From: Rapana venosa
Lineage: Eukaryota; Mollusca; Gastropoda; Neogastropoda; Muricidae
Direction: 5' to 3'
Length of the DNA: 64,000 nt
Assembly (NCBI GenBank): GCA_028751875.1
Contig: CM054142.1
Coordinates: 595,733-659,732, forward strand
Each line of letters starts with the position of its first letter. Within the stretch, counting starts at the first letter, position 1. The notes beneath the pieces were generated by a model. The model did no database searches, was not told the origin of the DNA, and worked only from the letters and a program-made list of their open reading frames with translations. The translations under genes were made by a program, and so were the position numbers. Below are positions 12,501-24,418 of the stretch, one piece after another.

Positions 12501-15500
12501 AGAAACAAACTAAGCATGGGGAGAAAAAAACCACGACATGGCGGAGAAAAAAACAAACTACAGCATGACGGAGAAAAAAACTACAACATGGCGGAGAAAG
12601 AAAACAAAACTACAGCATGGCGGAAAAGATACCTCAACATGGCGGAGAAAAACACAAACTACAGCATGGCGGAGAAAAAAACAAACTATAGCATGGCCAA
12701 GAAAGAAACTACAGCATGGCGGAGAAAAAAAACAAATACAGCATGGTGGAGAAAGAAACAAACTTCAACATGGCGGAGAAAGAGACAAACTACAGCATGG
12801 CGAAGAAAGAAACAAACGAGCGCATGGCGGAGAAAGAAACAAACTACAGCATGGCGGAGAAAGAAACAAACTACAGCATGGCGGAGAAAGAAACAAACGA
12901 GCGCATGGCGGAGAAAGAAACAAACTACAGCATGGCGGAGAAAGAAACAAACTACAGCATGGCGGAGAAAGAAACAAACGAGCGCATGGCGGAGAAAGAA
13001 ACAAACTACAGCATGGCGGAGAAAGAAATAAACAACAGCATGGCGGAGAAAGAAACAAACGAGCGCATGGCGGAGAAAGAATGGCGGAGAAAGAAACAAA
13101 CAAGCGCATGGCGGAGAAAGAAACAAACTACAGCATGGCGGAGAAAGAAACAAACTACAGCATGACGGAGAAAGAAACAAACTACAGCATGACGGAGAAA
13201 GAGACAAACTACAGCATGGCGGAGAAAATAACTACAACGTGGCGGAGAAAGAGACAAACTACAGCATGGCGGAGAAAGAAACAAACGACAGCATGGCGGA
13301 GAAAGAAACAAACTTCAACATGGCGGAGAAGGAAACAACTGCATGGCGGAGAAAGAAACTAAAACATGGCGGAAAAAAAACAAACTACATCATTGTGGAG
13401 AAAGAAACAAACTACAGCATGGCGGTAAAAGAAACAAACTACAGTATGGCGGAGAAATGAACAAACTACAAGATGGCGGAGAAAGAAACAACAACGTGGC
13501 GGAGAAAGAAACTACAACGTGGCGGAGAAAGAAACTACAACGTGGCGGAGAAAGAAACAAACTACAACGTGGCGGAGAATGAAACAAACTACAACTTGGC
13601 GGAGAAAGAAACTACAACTTGGCAGAGAAAGAAGCAAACTACAACATGACGGAGCAAAAAACAAATTACAGCATGGTGCAGAAATAATAAGCTACAACAA
13701 TGCGGATCAATAAACCAACTAAATATGGCAGATAAAGACACAAACTACGAAATGGCATGAAACAAAATTTGGAAAAAGAAACTACAATATGGTGGAGAAC
13801 TGAATTACAACATGGCGAGGAAAGAAACAAACTTTAAAATAGCAAAGAAAGAAACAAACTCCAATATGGCGGAGAAAGAAACAACAGCATGGCGGAGAAA
13901 GAAACTACAACATGGCGGAGAAAGAAACTACAACGTGGCGGAGAAAGAAACTACAACATGGCGGAGAAAGAAACAAACTTCAACGTGGCAGAGAAAAAAA
14001 GAAACTACATCATGGCGGAAAAAACAAACAAACTATAACATGGCAGAGAAACAAACTACAACATGATGGAGCACAAAACAAACTAGAACGTGGCGGAGAA
14101 AGAAACAAACTACAACATGGTGAAGAAAGAAACAAACTACAACATAGCGGAGAAAGAAACAAACTACAGCGTGGCGGAGAAAGAAACAAACTACAACGTG
14201 GCGGAGAAAGAAACTACAAAGTAGTGGAGAAAGAAACAAACTACAGCATGGCGGTGAAAGAAACTACAAAGTAGTGGAGAAAGAAACAAACTACAGCATG
14301 GCGGAGAAAGAAACTACAACGTGGCGGAGAAAGAAAGAAACTACAGCATGGCGGAGAAAGAAACAAACTACAGCATGGCAGAGAAACAAACAAGTTACAG
14401 CATTGCGGAAAAAGAAACTACAGCATGGCGGAGAAAGAAACAAACTACAGCATGGCGGAGAAAGAAACCACGACATGGCGGAGAAAGAAACAAACTACAG
14501 CATGACGGAGAAAAAAACTACAACATGGCGGAGAAAGAAACAAACTACAGCATGGCGGAGAAAGATACCTCAACATGGCGGAGAAAAACACAAACTACAG
14601 CATGGCGGAGAAAAAAACAAACTATAGCATGGCCAAGAAAGAAACTACAGCATGGCGGAGAAAAAAAACAAATACAGCATGGTGGAGAAAGAAACAAACT
14701 TCAACATGGCGGAGAAAGAAACAAACTACAGCATGGCGGAGAAAGAAACAAACTACAGCATGGCGGAGAAAGAAACAAACTACAGCATGGCGGAGAAAGA
14801 AACAAACTACAGCATGGCGGAGAAAGAAACAAACTACAGCATGGCGGAGAAAGAAACAAACTACAGCATGGCGGAGAAAGAAACAAACTACAGCATGGCG
14901 GAGAAAGAAACAAACGAGCGCATGGCGGAGAAAGAAACAAACTACAGCATGGCGGAGAAAGAAATAAACAACAGCATGGCGGAGAAAGAAACAAACGAGC
15001 GCATGGCGGAGAAAGAATGGCGGAGAAAGAAACAAACAAGCGCATGGCGGAGAAAGAAACAAAACTACAGCATGGCGGAGAAAGAAACAAAACTACAGCA
15101 TGACGGAGAAAGAAACAAACTACAGCATGACGGAGAAAGAGACAAACTACAGCATGGCGGAGAAAATAACTACAACGTGGCGGAGAAAGAGAAAACTACA
15201 GCATGGCGGAGAAAGAAACAAACGACAGCATGGCGGAGAAAAAAACAAACTTCAACATGGCGGAGAAGGAAACAACTGCATGGCGGAGAAAGAAACTAAA
15301 ACATGGCGGAAAAAAAAAAACTACATCATTGTGGAGAAGAAACAAACTACAGCATGGCGGTAAAAGAAACAAACTACAGTATGGCGGAGAAATGAACAAA
15401 CTACAAGATGGCGGAGAAAGAAACAACAACGTGGCGGAGAAAGAAACTACAACGTGGCGGAGAAAGAAACTACAACGTGGCGGAGAAAGAAACAAACTAC

Positions 15501-18500
15501 AACGTGGCGGAGAATGAAACAAACTACAACTTGGCGGAGAAAGAAACTACAACTTGGCGGAGAAAGAAGCAAACTACAACATGACGGAGCAAAAAACAAA
15601 TTACAGCATGGTGCAGAAATAATAAGCTACAACATGGCGGATCAATAAACCAACTAAATATGGCAGATAAAGACACAAACTACGAAATGGCATGAAACAA
15701 AATTTGGAAAAAGAAACTACAATATGGTGGAGAACTGAATTACAACATGGCGAGGAAAGAAACAAACTTTAAAATAGCAAAGAAAGAAACAAACTCCAAT
15801 ATGGCGGAGAAAGAAACAACAGCATGGCAGAGAAAGAAACTACAACATGGCGGAGAAAGAAACTACAACGTGGCGGAGAAAGAAACTACAACATGGCGGA
15901 GAAAGAAACAAACTTCAACGTGGCAGAGAAAAAGAAACTACATCATGGCGGAAAAAACAAACAAACTATAACATGGCAGAGAAAAACAAACTACAACATG
16001 ATGGAGCACAAAACAAACTAGAACGTGGCGGAGAAAGAAACAAACTACAACATGGTGAAGAAAGAAACAAACTACAACATAGCGGAGAAAGAAACAAACT
16101 ACAGCGTGGCGGAGAAAGAAACAAACTACAACGTGGCGGAGAAAGAAACTACAACATGGCGGAGAAAGAAACAAACTACAATATGGCGGAGAAAGAAACC
16201 AACTACATCGTGGCGGAGAAAGAAGCAAACTACAACATGACGGAGCAAAAAACAAATTACAGCATGGTGCAGAAATAATAAGCTACAACATGGCGGATCA
16301 ATAAACCAACTAAATATGGCAGATAAAGACACAAACTACGAAATGGCATGAAACAAAATTTGGAAAAAGAAACTACAATATGGTGGAGAACTGAATTACA
16401 ACATGGCGAGGAAAGAAACAAACTTTAAAATAGCAAAGAAAGAAACAAACTCCAATATGGCGGAGAAAGAAACAACAGCATGGCGGAGAAAGAAACTACA
16501 ACATGGCGGAGAAAGAAACTACAACATGGCGGAGAAAGAAACTACAGCATGGCGGAGAAAGAAACAAATTACAACATGGGGGAGAAAGAAACAAACTACA
16601 GTATGGCGGAGAAAGAAACAAACTACAACGTTGCGGAGAGAGAAACTACAATATGGCGGAGAAAGAAACTACAACGTGGCGGAGAAAGAAACAAACTACA
16701 ACATGGCAGAGAAAGAAACAAACTTCATCTTGGCGGACAAAGAAAGAAACTCCAACATGGCAGAGAAACAAACTACAACATGACGGAGCACAAAACAAAC
16801 TAGATCGTGGCAGAGAAAGAAACAAACAACATGGCGGAGAAAGAAACAAACTACAACATGGCGGAGAAAGAAACAAATTACAGCGTGGCAGAGAAAGAAA
16901 CAAACTACAACGTGGCGGAGAAAGAAACTACAACATGGCGGAGAAAGGAACAAACTACATCGTGGCGGAGAAAGAAACTAACTACAACATGACGGAGCAA
17001 AAGACAAATTACAGCATGGTGCAGAAATAATAAGCTACAACATGGCGGATCAATAAACCAACTAAATATGGCAGAGAAAGACACAAACTACAAAATGGCA
17101 TGAAACAAAATTTGGAAAAAGAAACTACAATATGGTGGAGAACTGAATTACAACATGGCGAGGAAAGAAACAAACTTTAAAATAGCAAAGAAAGAAACAA
17201 ACTCCAATATGGCGGAGAAAGAAACAACAGCATGGCGGAGAAAGAAACTACAACATGGCGGAGAAAAAACTACAACATGGCGAAGAAAGAAAGTACAACA
17301 TGGCAGAGAAAGAAACAAACTACAGCATGGCGGAGAAAGAAACAAACTACAGCAAGGCGGAGAAAGAAACAAACTACAGCATGGCGGTGAAAGAAACAAA
17401 CTACAGCATGGCAGAGAAAGAAACAAACTACAGCATGGCGGAGAAAGAAGCAAACAACAGCATGACAGTGAAAGAAGCAAACTACAGCATGGCGGAGAAA
17501 GAAACAAACTACAGCATGGCGGAAAAAAACACTACAACATGGCGGAGAAAGAAACTACAACATGGCGGAGAAATGAACAAACTACAACATGGCGGAGAAA
17601 TGAACAAACTACAACATGGCGGAGAAATGAACAAACTACAACATGGCGGAAAAAGAAACTACAACATGGCGGAGAAAGAAACATGGCGAAGAAAGAAATA
17701 AACATCAACGTGGCGGAAAAAGAAACTACATCCTGGCGGAGAAAGAAACAAACTACAACATGGCGGAGAAAGAAACAAAACTACAACAAGGTGGAAAAAG
17801 AAACTTCAACATGGCGGAGAAAGAAACAACAACATGGCGGAGAAAAAATAAACTCGACGTGGTGGAGAAACAAACTACAACATGACGGAGGAAAAAACAA
17901 ATTACAGCATGGTACAGAAATAATAAGCTACAACATGGCGGATCAATAAACCAACTAAATATGGCAGAGAAAGACACAAACTACAAAATGGCATGAAACA
18001 AAATTTGGAAAAAGAAACTACAATATGGTGGAGAACTGAATTACAACATGGCGAGGAAAGAAACAAACTTTAAAATAGCCAAGAAAGAAACGAACTTCAA
18101 TATGGCGGAGAAAGAAACTACAGCATGGCGGAGAAAGAAACTACAACATGGCGGAATAAGAAACTACAACATGGCGAAGAAAGAAACTACAACAAAGCGG
18201 AGAAAGAAACAAACTACAGCATGGCGAAGAAAAAAACTACAACGTGGCGGAGAAAGAAATAACAACATGGCGGAGAAAGAAAATAAACATCAACGTGGCG
18301 GAAAAGAAACTACATCCTGGCGGAGAAAGAAACAAACTACAACATGGCGGAGAAAGAAACAAACTACAACATGGCGGAGAAAGAAAATACAACATGGCGG
18401 AGAAAGAAACAACATGGCGGAGAAAGAAATAAACATCAACGTGGCGGAGAAAGAAACTACATCGAGGCGGAGAAAGAAACAAACTACAACATGGCAGAGA

Positions 18501-21130
18501 AAGAAACAAACTACAACATGGCGGAGGAAGAAACAAACTACAACATGGCGGAGAAAGAAGCAAACACCAACGTGGCGGAGAAGGAAACAAACTTCAACGT
18601 GGTGGAGAAACAAACTACAGCATGGTGGAGAAAGAAACAAATTTTAACGTGGCGGAGAAAGAAACAAACTAGAGCATGGCAGAGAAAGAAACAAACTACA
18701 ACATGGCAGAGAAAGGAACTACAACGTGACGGAGAAAGGAACTACAACATGACGGAGCAAAAAAACAAATTACAACATGGCGCAGAAATAATAAGCTACA
18801 TCATGGCGGAGAAAGAAACGAACTAAATATGGCAGAGAAACAAACTGCAACATGGCGGAGAAACAAACTGGAACATGGCAGAAAAGGACACAAACTACAA
18901 AATGACATGAAAAAAATATTTGGAAAAGGAAACTATAATATGGTGGAGAATCGAAGTACAACATGGCGGAGAAAGAAACAAACTTTAATATAGCGAAGAA
19001 AGAAACAAACTTCAATATGGCGGAGAAAAGAAACAAACTTCAATATGGCGGAGAAAAGAAACAAACTTCAATTTGGCAGGAAAAGAAACAAATTTCAACA
19101 TGGCGGGGAAAGAAACAAAACACAACCTTGTGGAAAAAGAAGCAGAACATGGCGGGGAAAAAACTACAAAATGCCCGGGAAAAAACAAAATACAACATGG
19201 CGAAAAGAAGCAAAGTACAACATGGTGATAAAAAGAAACTTCACTACAATATGGCAGAAAAAACTACAACATGGCAGAGAAAGAAACAAACTACAACATG
19301 GCGGACAAAGAAACAATATGGCCGACAAACTAAGACATGGCTGAGAAAGAAACAAACTAAACATGGCTGAGATAGAAACAAACTAAAACATGGCCGAGAT
19401 AGAAACAAGATCAAAGATGGCGATGACAGAAACAAACTCAAAGATTCGCAGAGAGAGAAACAAACTAAAACATGGCCAACAAGCAAACGAATCACAATAT
19501 GGCGGAAACAAACAACATGGCGGAGGAAGAAACAAACCAAAAGATAGCGAGGAAACAAACTAGAACATGGCGGAGAGACAAATATACTACAACATCGCAA
19601 TGAATGAAACAAAGTACAATACAGCGGAGAAAGAAACCAACTACAACATGTCGTGGAGAGAAACTTCAACATGGTGGAGAAAGCAAGAAACTACAACATG
19701 GTGGAGAAAGCAAGAAACTTCAACATGGTGGAGAAAGAAACTACAACATGGTGGAGAAAGAAAGAAACTACAACATGGTGGAGAAAGCAAGAAACTACAA
19801 CATGGTGGAGAAAGAAAGAAACTACAACATAGCGGAGAAAGAAAGAAACTTCATCATGGTGGAGAAAGCAAGAAACTTCAACATGGTGGAGAAAGCAAGA
19901 AACTACAACATGGTGGAGAAAGCAAGAAACTACAACATGGTGGAGAAAGCAAGAAACTTCAACATGGTGGAGAAAGAAACTACAACATGGCGGAGAAAGA
20001 AACTACAACATGGCGGAGAAAGAAACTACAACATGGCGGAGAAAGAAACTACAACATGGTGGAGAAAGAAACTTCAACATGGTGGAGAAAGAAACAAACA
20101 ACATGGTGGAGAAAGAAACTTCAACATGGTGGAGAAAGCAAGAAACTACAACATGGTGGAGAAAGCAAGAAACTACAACATGGTGGAGAAAGAAACTACA
20201 ACATGGTGGAGAAAGAAACTTCAACATGGTGGAGAAAGCAAGAAACTACAACATGGTGGAGAAAGCAAGAAACTACAACATGGTGGAGAAAGAAACAAAC
20301 TACAACATGGTGGAGAAAGCAAGAAACTACAACATGGTGGAGAAAGCAAGAAACTACAACATGGCGGAGAAAGAAACTACAACATGGTGGAGAAAGAAAG
20401 AAACTACAACATGGTGGAGAAAGAAACAAACTACAACATGGCGGAAAAAGAAACTACAACATGGTGGAGAAAGAAACAAACTACAACATGGCGGAAAAAG
20501 AAACTACAACATGGTGGAGAAAGAAACAAACTACAACATGGCGGAAAAAGAAACTACAACATGGCGGAGAAAGAAACAAACTACAACATGGCGGAGAAAG
20601 AACCAAACTACAACATGGCAGAGAAAGAAAGAAACTACAACATGGTGGAGAAAGAAACTACAACATGGCGGAGAAAGAAAGAAACTACAACATGGCGGAA
20701 AAAGAAACTACAACATGGTGGAGAAAGAAACTACAACATGGCGGAGAAAGAAACAAACTACAACATGGCGGAGAAAGAACCAAACTACAACATGGCGGAG
20801 AAAGAAAGAAACTACAACATGGCGGAGAAAGAAACTACAACATGGCGGAGAAAGAAACAAACTACAACATGGCGGAGAAAGAAACAAACTACATCATGGC
20901 GGAGAAAGAAACAAACTACGACATGTTGTGGAGAGAAACTTCAACATGGCGGAGAAAGAAACAAACTACAGCATGGCGGAGAAAGAAACAAACTACAACA
21001 TGGTGAAGAAAGAAACAAACTACAACATGGTGGAGAAAAAAGCAAACTTCAACATGGCAGAAAAAAGAACATGAAAATGACATGGAGAAAAAAGCAAACT
21101 TCAACATGGCAGAAAAAAGAACATGAAAAT
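12500..21130 (+). repeat. Clean 27-bp/23-bp satellite array
   Basis: The basic unit is 27 bp, atggcggagaaagaaac plus aaactacagc or aaactacaac overlapping by sequence; a 23-bp variant lacks four bases (aaac). Because 27 is nine codons and the unit is almost T-free, three plus frames and two minus frames stay open, giving frames of up to 538 codons (for example MAEKETNYS repeated). Subfamilies are zoned: acagcatgg and gagcgcatgg types at 12.5-15.3 kb, a mixture with acaacgtgg at 15.4-18.7 kb, and an atggtggagaaagcaag type at 19.65-20.7 kb. No coding function is supported. Confidence 0.95.
13678..19000 (+). repeat. Higher-order cassettes within the satellite
   Basis: A distinctive divergent cassette (gcagaaataataagctac, then aaatatggca, an aaatttggaaaaag word and a frame start reading MARKETNFKIAKKE) recurs at 13678, 15613, 16269, 17021, 17914 and 18782. 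The spacings are 1935, 656, 752, 893 and 868 bp. The 1935-bp interval also carries along its neighbouring units (12538-13713 resembles 14473-15648), so whole blocks were copied. Confidence 0.85.
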
Positions 21131-21649
21131 GACAGAGGACAATATCAACACCACAGGAAGAGATGCAATGAACAGTTTGTTAGAGACTTGATCACTCCCT
21201 GCTCCTTGATTCCACTGTAAATCTTTATAATGCCATCTTGTACAGGAGTTATGGACAAAACAATTTATGTCGGTACGGCAGTGACAATGGTTTGTTAGCA
21301 GCAGTTTTCTCATCCTTATCTTTATTTTCCAAAGCGGGCTAGCTGGGTTTCCCTCATCATTTCTGCAGATTACTTGTCTGTGATAATCTTGTCTCAATCA
21401 AAGTTATTTTCTGTATCAATCTTTTTATTTTAGCTTATATAAACTGTACATTCTGGTGTCTTGGAAATATCACGGAACTATGTAAAACGTTTATTAACTT
21501 AATTATTTTTGTCAAAGTCGACGGTTAGAGTCGAGATTTTTTTTAAAGGTGCTTGTTTTCAACGGAAGATAACATCCCCCCCCCCATCCCACCTAAAATC
21601 GGTCAATAAATTCAATAACCACCACCATCTCAAGCTTAAGTGTGTTATT
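21131..21649. other. Unique spacer after the satellite
   Basis: The array ends in two copies of a word beginning acatgaaaatgac (about 21069 and 21121). After it the base composition becomes ordinary. No protein similarity or RNA gene is recognised; a 98-codon minus frame has no recognisable features. Confidence 0.5.
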
Positions 21650-21667
21650 TGTGTGTGTGTGGTGTGT

Positions 21668-21712
<45 letters not shown>

Positions 21713-21716
21713 AGAG

Positions 21717-21748
<32 letters not shown>

Positions 21749-21765
21749 ATGTGTGTGTGAGCAAT
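21650..21765. repeat. (TG)n and (GA)n microsatellites
   Basis: TG repeat followed by about 90 bp of AG/GA repeat with small interruptions, ending in another TG tract. Confidence 0.9.
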
Positions 21766-21982
21766 ATATTGCTACACTTTGTGAATGGTTGCATGTTTAT
21801 GAATGATGATTCTTCTTCTTCGATTTCTCAAACAGCAACTATTGTTTGCCATTTTAAGCAAAAATGCGTTGTCATGCCGTTAAGCTCCTGACAGGTCAGG
21901 TCTAGTGCACGAACGAATGGTTGAATGCAAACACTATGATTTGTTTTTTTGGTTTTTTACAACATAGAGCACTTTTTTCACA

Positions 21983-22076
21983 ACACACACACACACACAC
22001 ACACACATACACACACACACACACATATATATCTATCTATATATATATTTATTTATTTATTTATATATATATATTC
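21983..22076. repeat. (CA)n, (TA)n and (TTTA)n microsatellites
   Basis: Three adjoining simple repeats: CA, then TA/TC, then ATTT/TA. Confidence 0.9.
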
Positions 22077-22254
22077 CATATTTTGTTATCATGTTTTTGG
22101 TTATTGTCATCAATACAATCATGATCACTGTTATCATTAATCACAGATTCATCAGCAAACTGCTCGCCCTGTTCAGTGAGCCATCAGAAGAGGCTGTTGC
22201 CTGATGACCAGTAACATGTGAGGATGGTTAGGTAGCAGCTTCCTGCTGTGGCTC

Positions 22255-22565
22255 GCTGGCACTGTCACCCTCCTCCTCCTCCTCACATCCCTCAACAGTA
22301 AGATGGTTGGTGTCTATGTTTGTGTCCATGGCATTGTATAGTATGGCACTGGCACTGTCACCCTCCTCCTCCTCCTCACATCCCTCAACAGTAAGATGGT
22401 TGGTGTCTATGTTTGTGTCCATGGTATTGTATAGTATGGCACTGGCACTGTCACCCTCCTCCACCTCCTCACATCCCTCAAAAGTTAGGATGGTTGGTGT
22501 CTGTGTCCATGATATTGTATAGTATGGCACTGTCGCCCTCCTCCTCCTCCTCCTCACGTCCCTCA
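22255..22565 (-). repeat. 93-bp tandem repeat, open on the minus strand
   Basis: Copies start at 22261, 22354 and 22447, exactly 93 bp apart, with a shorter fourth copy at 22529. On the minus strand this is a 31-residue acidic repeat (CEEEEEGDSASAIL at its core) in one open frame that ends in a stop just past QQEAAT near 22228. The period divisible by three and the kept frame are compatible with a coding origin, but no start, splice site or family can be named. A further partial copy lies at about 26225-26270, on the far side of the LINE. Confidence 0.75.
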
Positions 22566-22980
22566 ACAACAGCAGGAAGGTTCCTATGTTACAAAACCAG
22601 AAGAGGAACACGTGCAGGCATACGTCATCGACTGCAGCGTGATTCACCGACATCTGCCTCCCCCCTCACTTCTGACGTCACTACGGCAACAACTGTTACC
22701 AGCCACAACACTGCCTCACTTTCTGGTCCTCCACCTGTTTCAACATTTGTGTGTGACTCTGACTACATTGGTTCTATCCCTAACGTGTGTCATGATCTGC
22801 ATGAGACTCTAAATCACCCGACTGCTCCAGTTTGTTCACCTTCTTCCACACCTGACTCACAATTCAAACTATCTGCTCTTCCACTGTACACATCACCCTC
22901 ATCCTGTTCCTCAGCTAGTCATAGTCACTCACCACTGTCTTCTCCAACCTCTCTGCCTCCCTCAAACCTTCTCCATAATT

Positions 22981-24217
22981 ATGTGTCTACTAAACGCGCA
23001 ATCTGTCTGCCCTGATGGCAAAGCTGACTTCATTTCTGATTTTATTTCTGAACACAACATAGATCTAACTTTTCTTACAGAAACTTGGCTAAAACCACTA
23101 GGCCACGATTCAAAGATAAAACAGCTGACGCCACCTGGCTACAAAACTCTTTCTTTCCCCCGACTCTCCCGTGGAGGTGGCATTGCCATCATCTACAAAG
23201 ACACTCTGCATCCAGCTCTGTCTATCTGTCACTCCCTTCCGTTTTCCACCCGAATCTTTCGAAGTCTGTGAACTCAACCTCACCTTATCTATCACTTCGA
23301 CAACCAGTCATCTCCTAATGTCAAGCGTCTTTCTCTCTCTTTGTCAAATCACTCTCTTTCCCAGCTAGTAAACGAACCAACACACAGATCAGGCCACATT
23401 TTAGACTGGCTTATTACCGATGTTTCACAAGGTCTAGTCACATCTCAGTCTGTATCTGTCACTGACGAACTGCTCTCCGATCATTCTGCCATTCTTTTCT
23501 TTCTCAACATTGCAAAGCTTATCAGAAACAAGAAGTGCATTACCCGTCGCAACCTCAAGGCCATTGATATTCAAACTTTCCTTTCCCAAACTGTTGAACG
23601 CCTATCACAACCGCCTGACCATTCTGACCCTTCTAAGCACTACAATACCGTCCTCAGCCAACTCCTTGATGAGCATGCTCCTCCTACTGACCATCTCCTG
23701 CCTGATAGGCCATGTGCACCATGGTACAACCGTGACATCCTGGTCGCAAAACGCAAACGCCGGCAACTTGAGCGGAAATGGCGAAAAACAAAAACCGAAA
23801 TAAACAAACAGCTTCTTCGTAAACAAATCAACAAAGTTAAAACCTTAATTCATTCAGCTAAAACAAAGTATTACTCTTCTCAAGTTCTTGATGCCACGTC
23901 TATGAAATCTCTCTTTTCCCTCACATCCACGTTTCTTGAATCTGAGAAGGCTAGTCCTCTGCCTTCTATTCACGACCACTCTGAACTTCCTTCTGTATTT
24001 TCTGGATTCTTCTCTGACAAAGTCCGCAACATTCGCTCCAGTTTGGATCAGACTCCTTTCCAGCCTGCAACTTCTGATCCCCAATTCTCTGGTACTCCTC
24101 TCCTTTCCTTTCATCCTGCAAGCGAGAAAAAAATCGAGATAATTCTGAAAGGAATGACTATAAAATCATGTTATCTTGACCCCATACCTGCTTCTCCTTT
24201 TGCACAGTGCCTGCCAC
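22981..24217 (+). pseudogene. LINE endonuclease domain, broken
   Basis: Begins with the NAQS and LTETWL motifs typical of APE-type endonucleases of non-LTR elements. It then has SRGGGIAIIYKD, and after a frameshift and a deletion of roughly 35-40 codons resumes with SNHSLSQLVNEPTHRSGHILDW. The C-terminal SDH motif (LLSDHSAI) is present. The missing middle would include the usual GDFN segment, so the enzyme is dead. The long 23341-24220 frame continues through the endonuclease C-terminus and the linker toward the RT until it runs into the SINE. Confidence 0.8.
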
Positions 24218-24418
24218 AACTTATTAATAATAATGATAATAATGTATGGAATTTGTATAGCGCTGAATCTTGTAAAGCAACAAATCAAAGCGCTCAGATG
24301 ACTTTTTTATGCGTGTGTATGCGGTTTTGTAAATTTTGTCATCTATTCCCACCGGCACACAATGGCCTACTCCTTCGAACAGCGGAACAGGATTTAACGT
24401 GTGCGTAAGATGTTCTGC
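24218..24418 (-). mobile_element. 5'-truncated SINE inserted in the LINE
   Basis: On the minus strand this ends in the LINE-type tail (agcgctatacaaattcc then ATT units). Its body (cggcacacaatggcctactcc on the plus strand) is the same as in the SINE at 32225-32610. It stops at about 24418 before the conserved core and the tRNA head, so it is 5' truncated. It separates the LINE linker from the RT. Confidence 0.75.

Noticed and set aside
12500..21130. CRISPR array
   Set aside because: Units are contiguous with no unique spacers, the context is eukaryotic, and no cas-like genes are present.
19604..21220. 538-codon open frame (and a 479-codon partner)
   Set aside because: Pure satellite translation; all three plus frames are open because the unit is 27 bp and has no stop. 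No domain and no independent evidence of coding.
21101..21397. 98-codon minus frame next to the satellite
   Set aside because: No recognisable motif, and it starts within the repeat edge.
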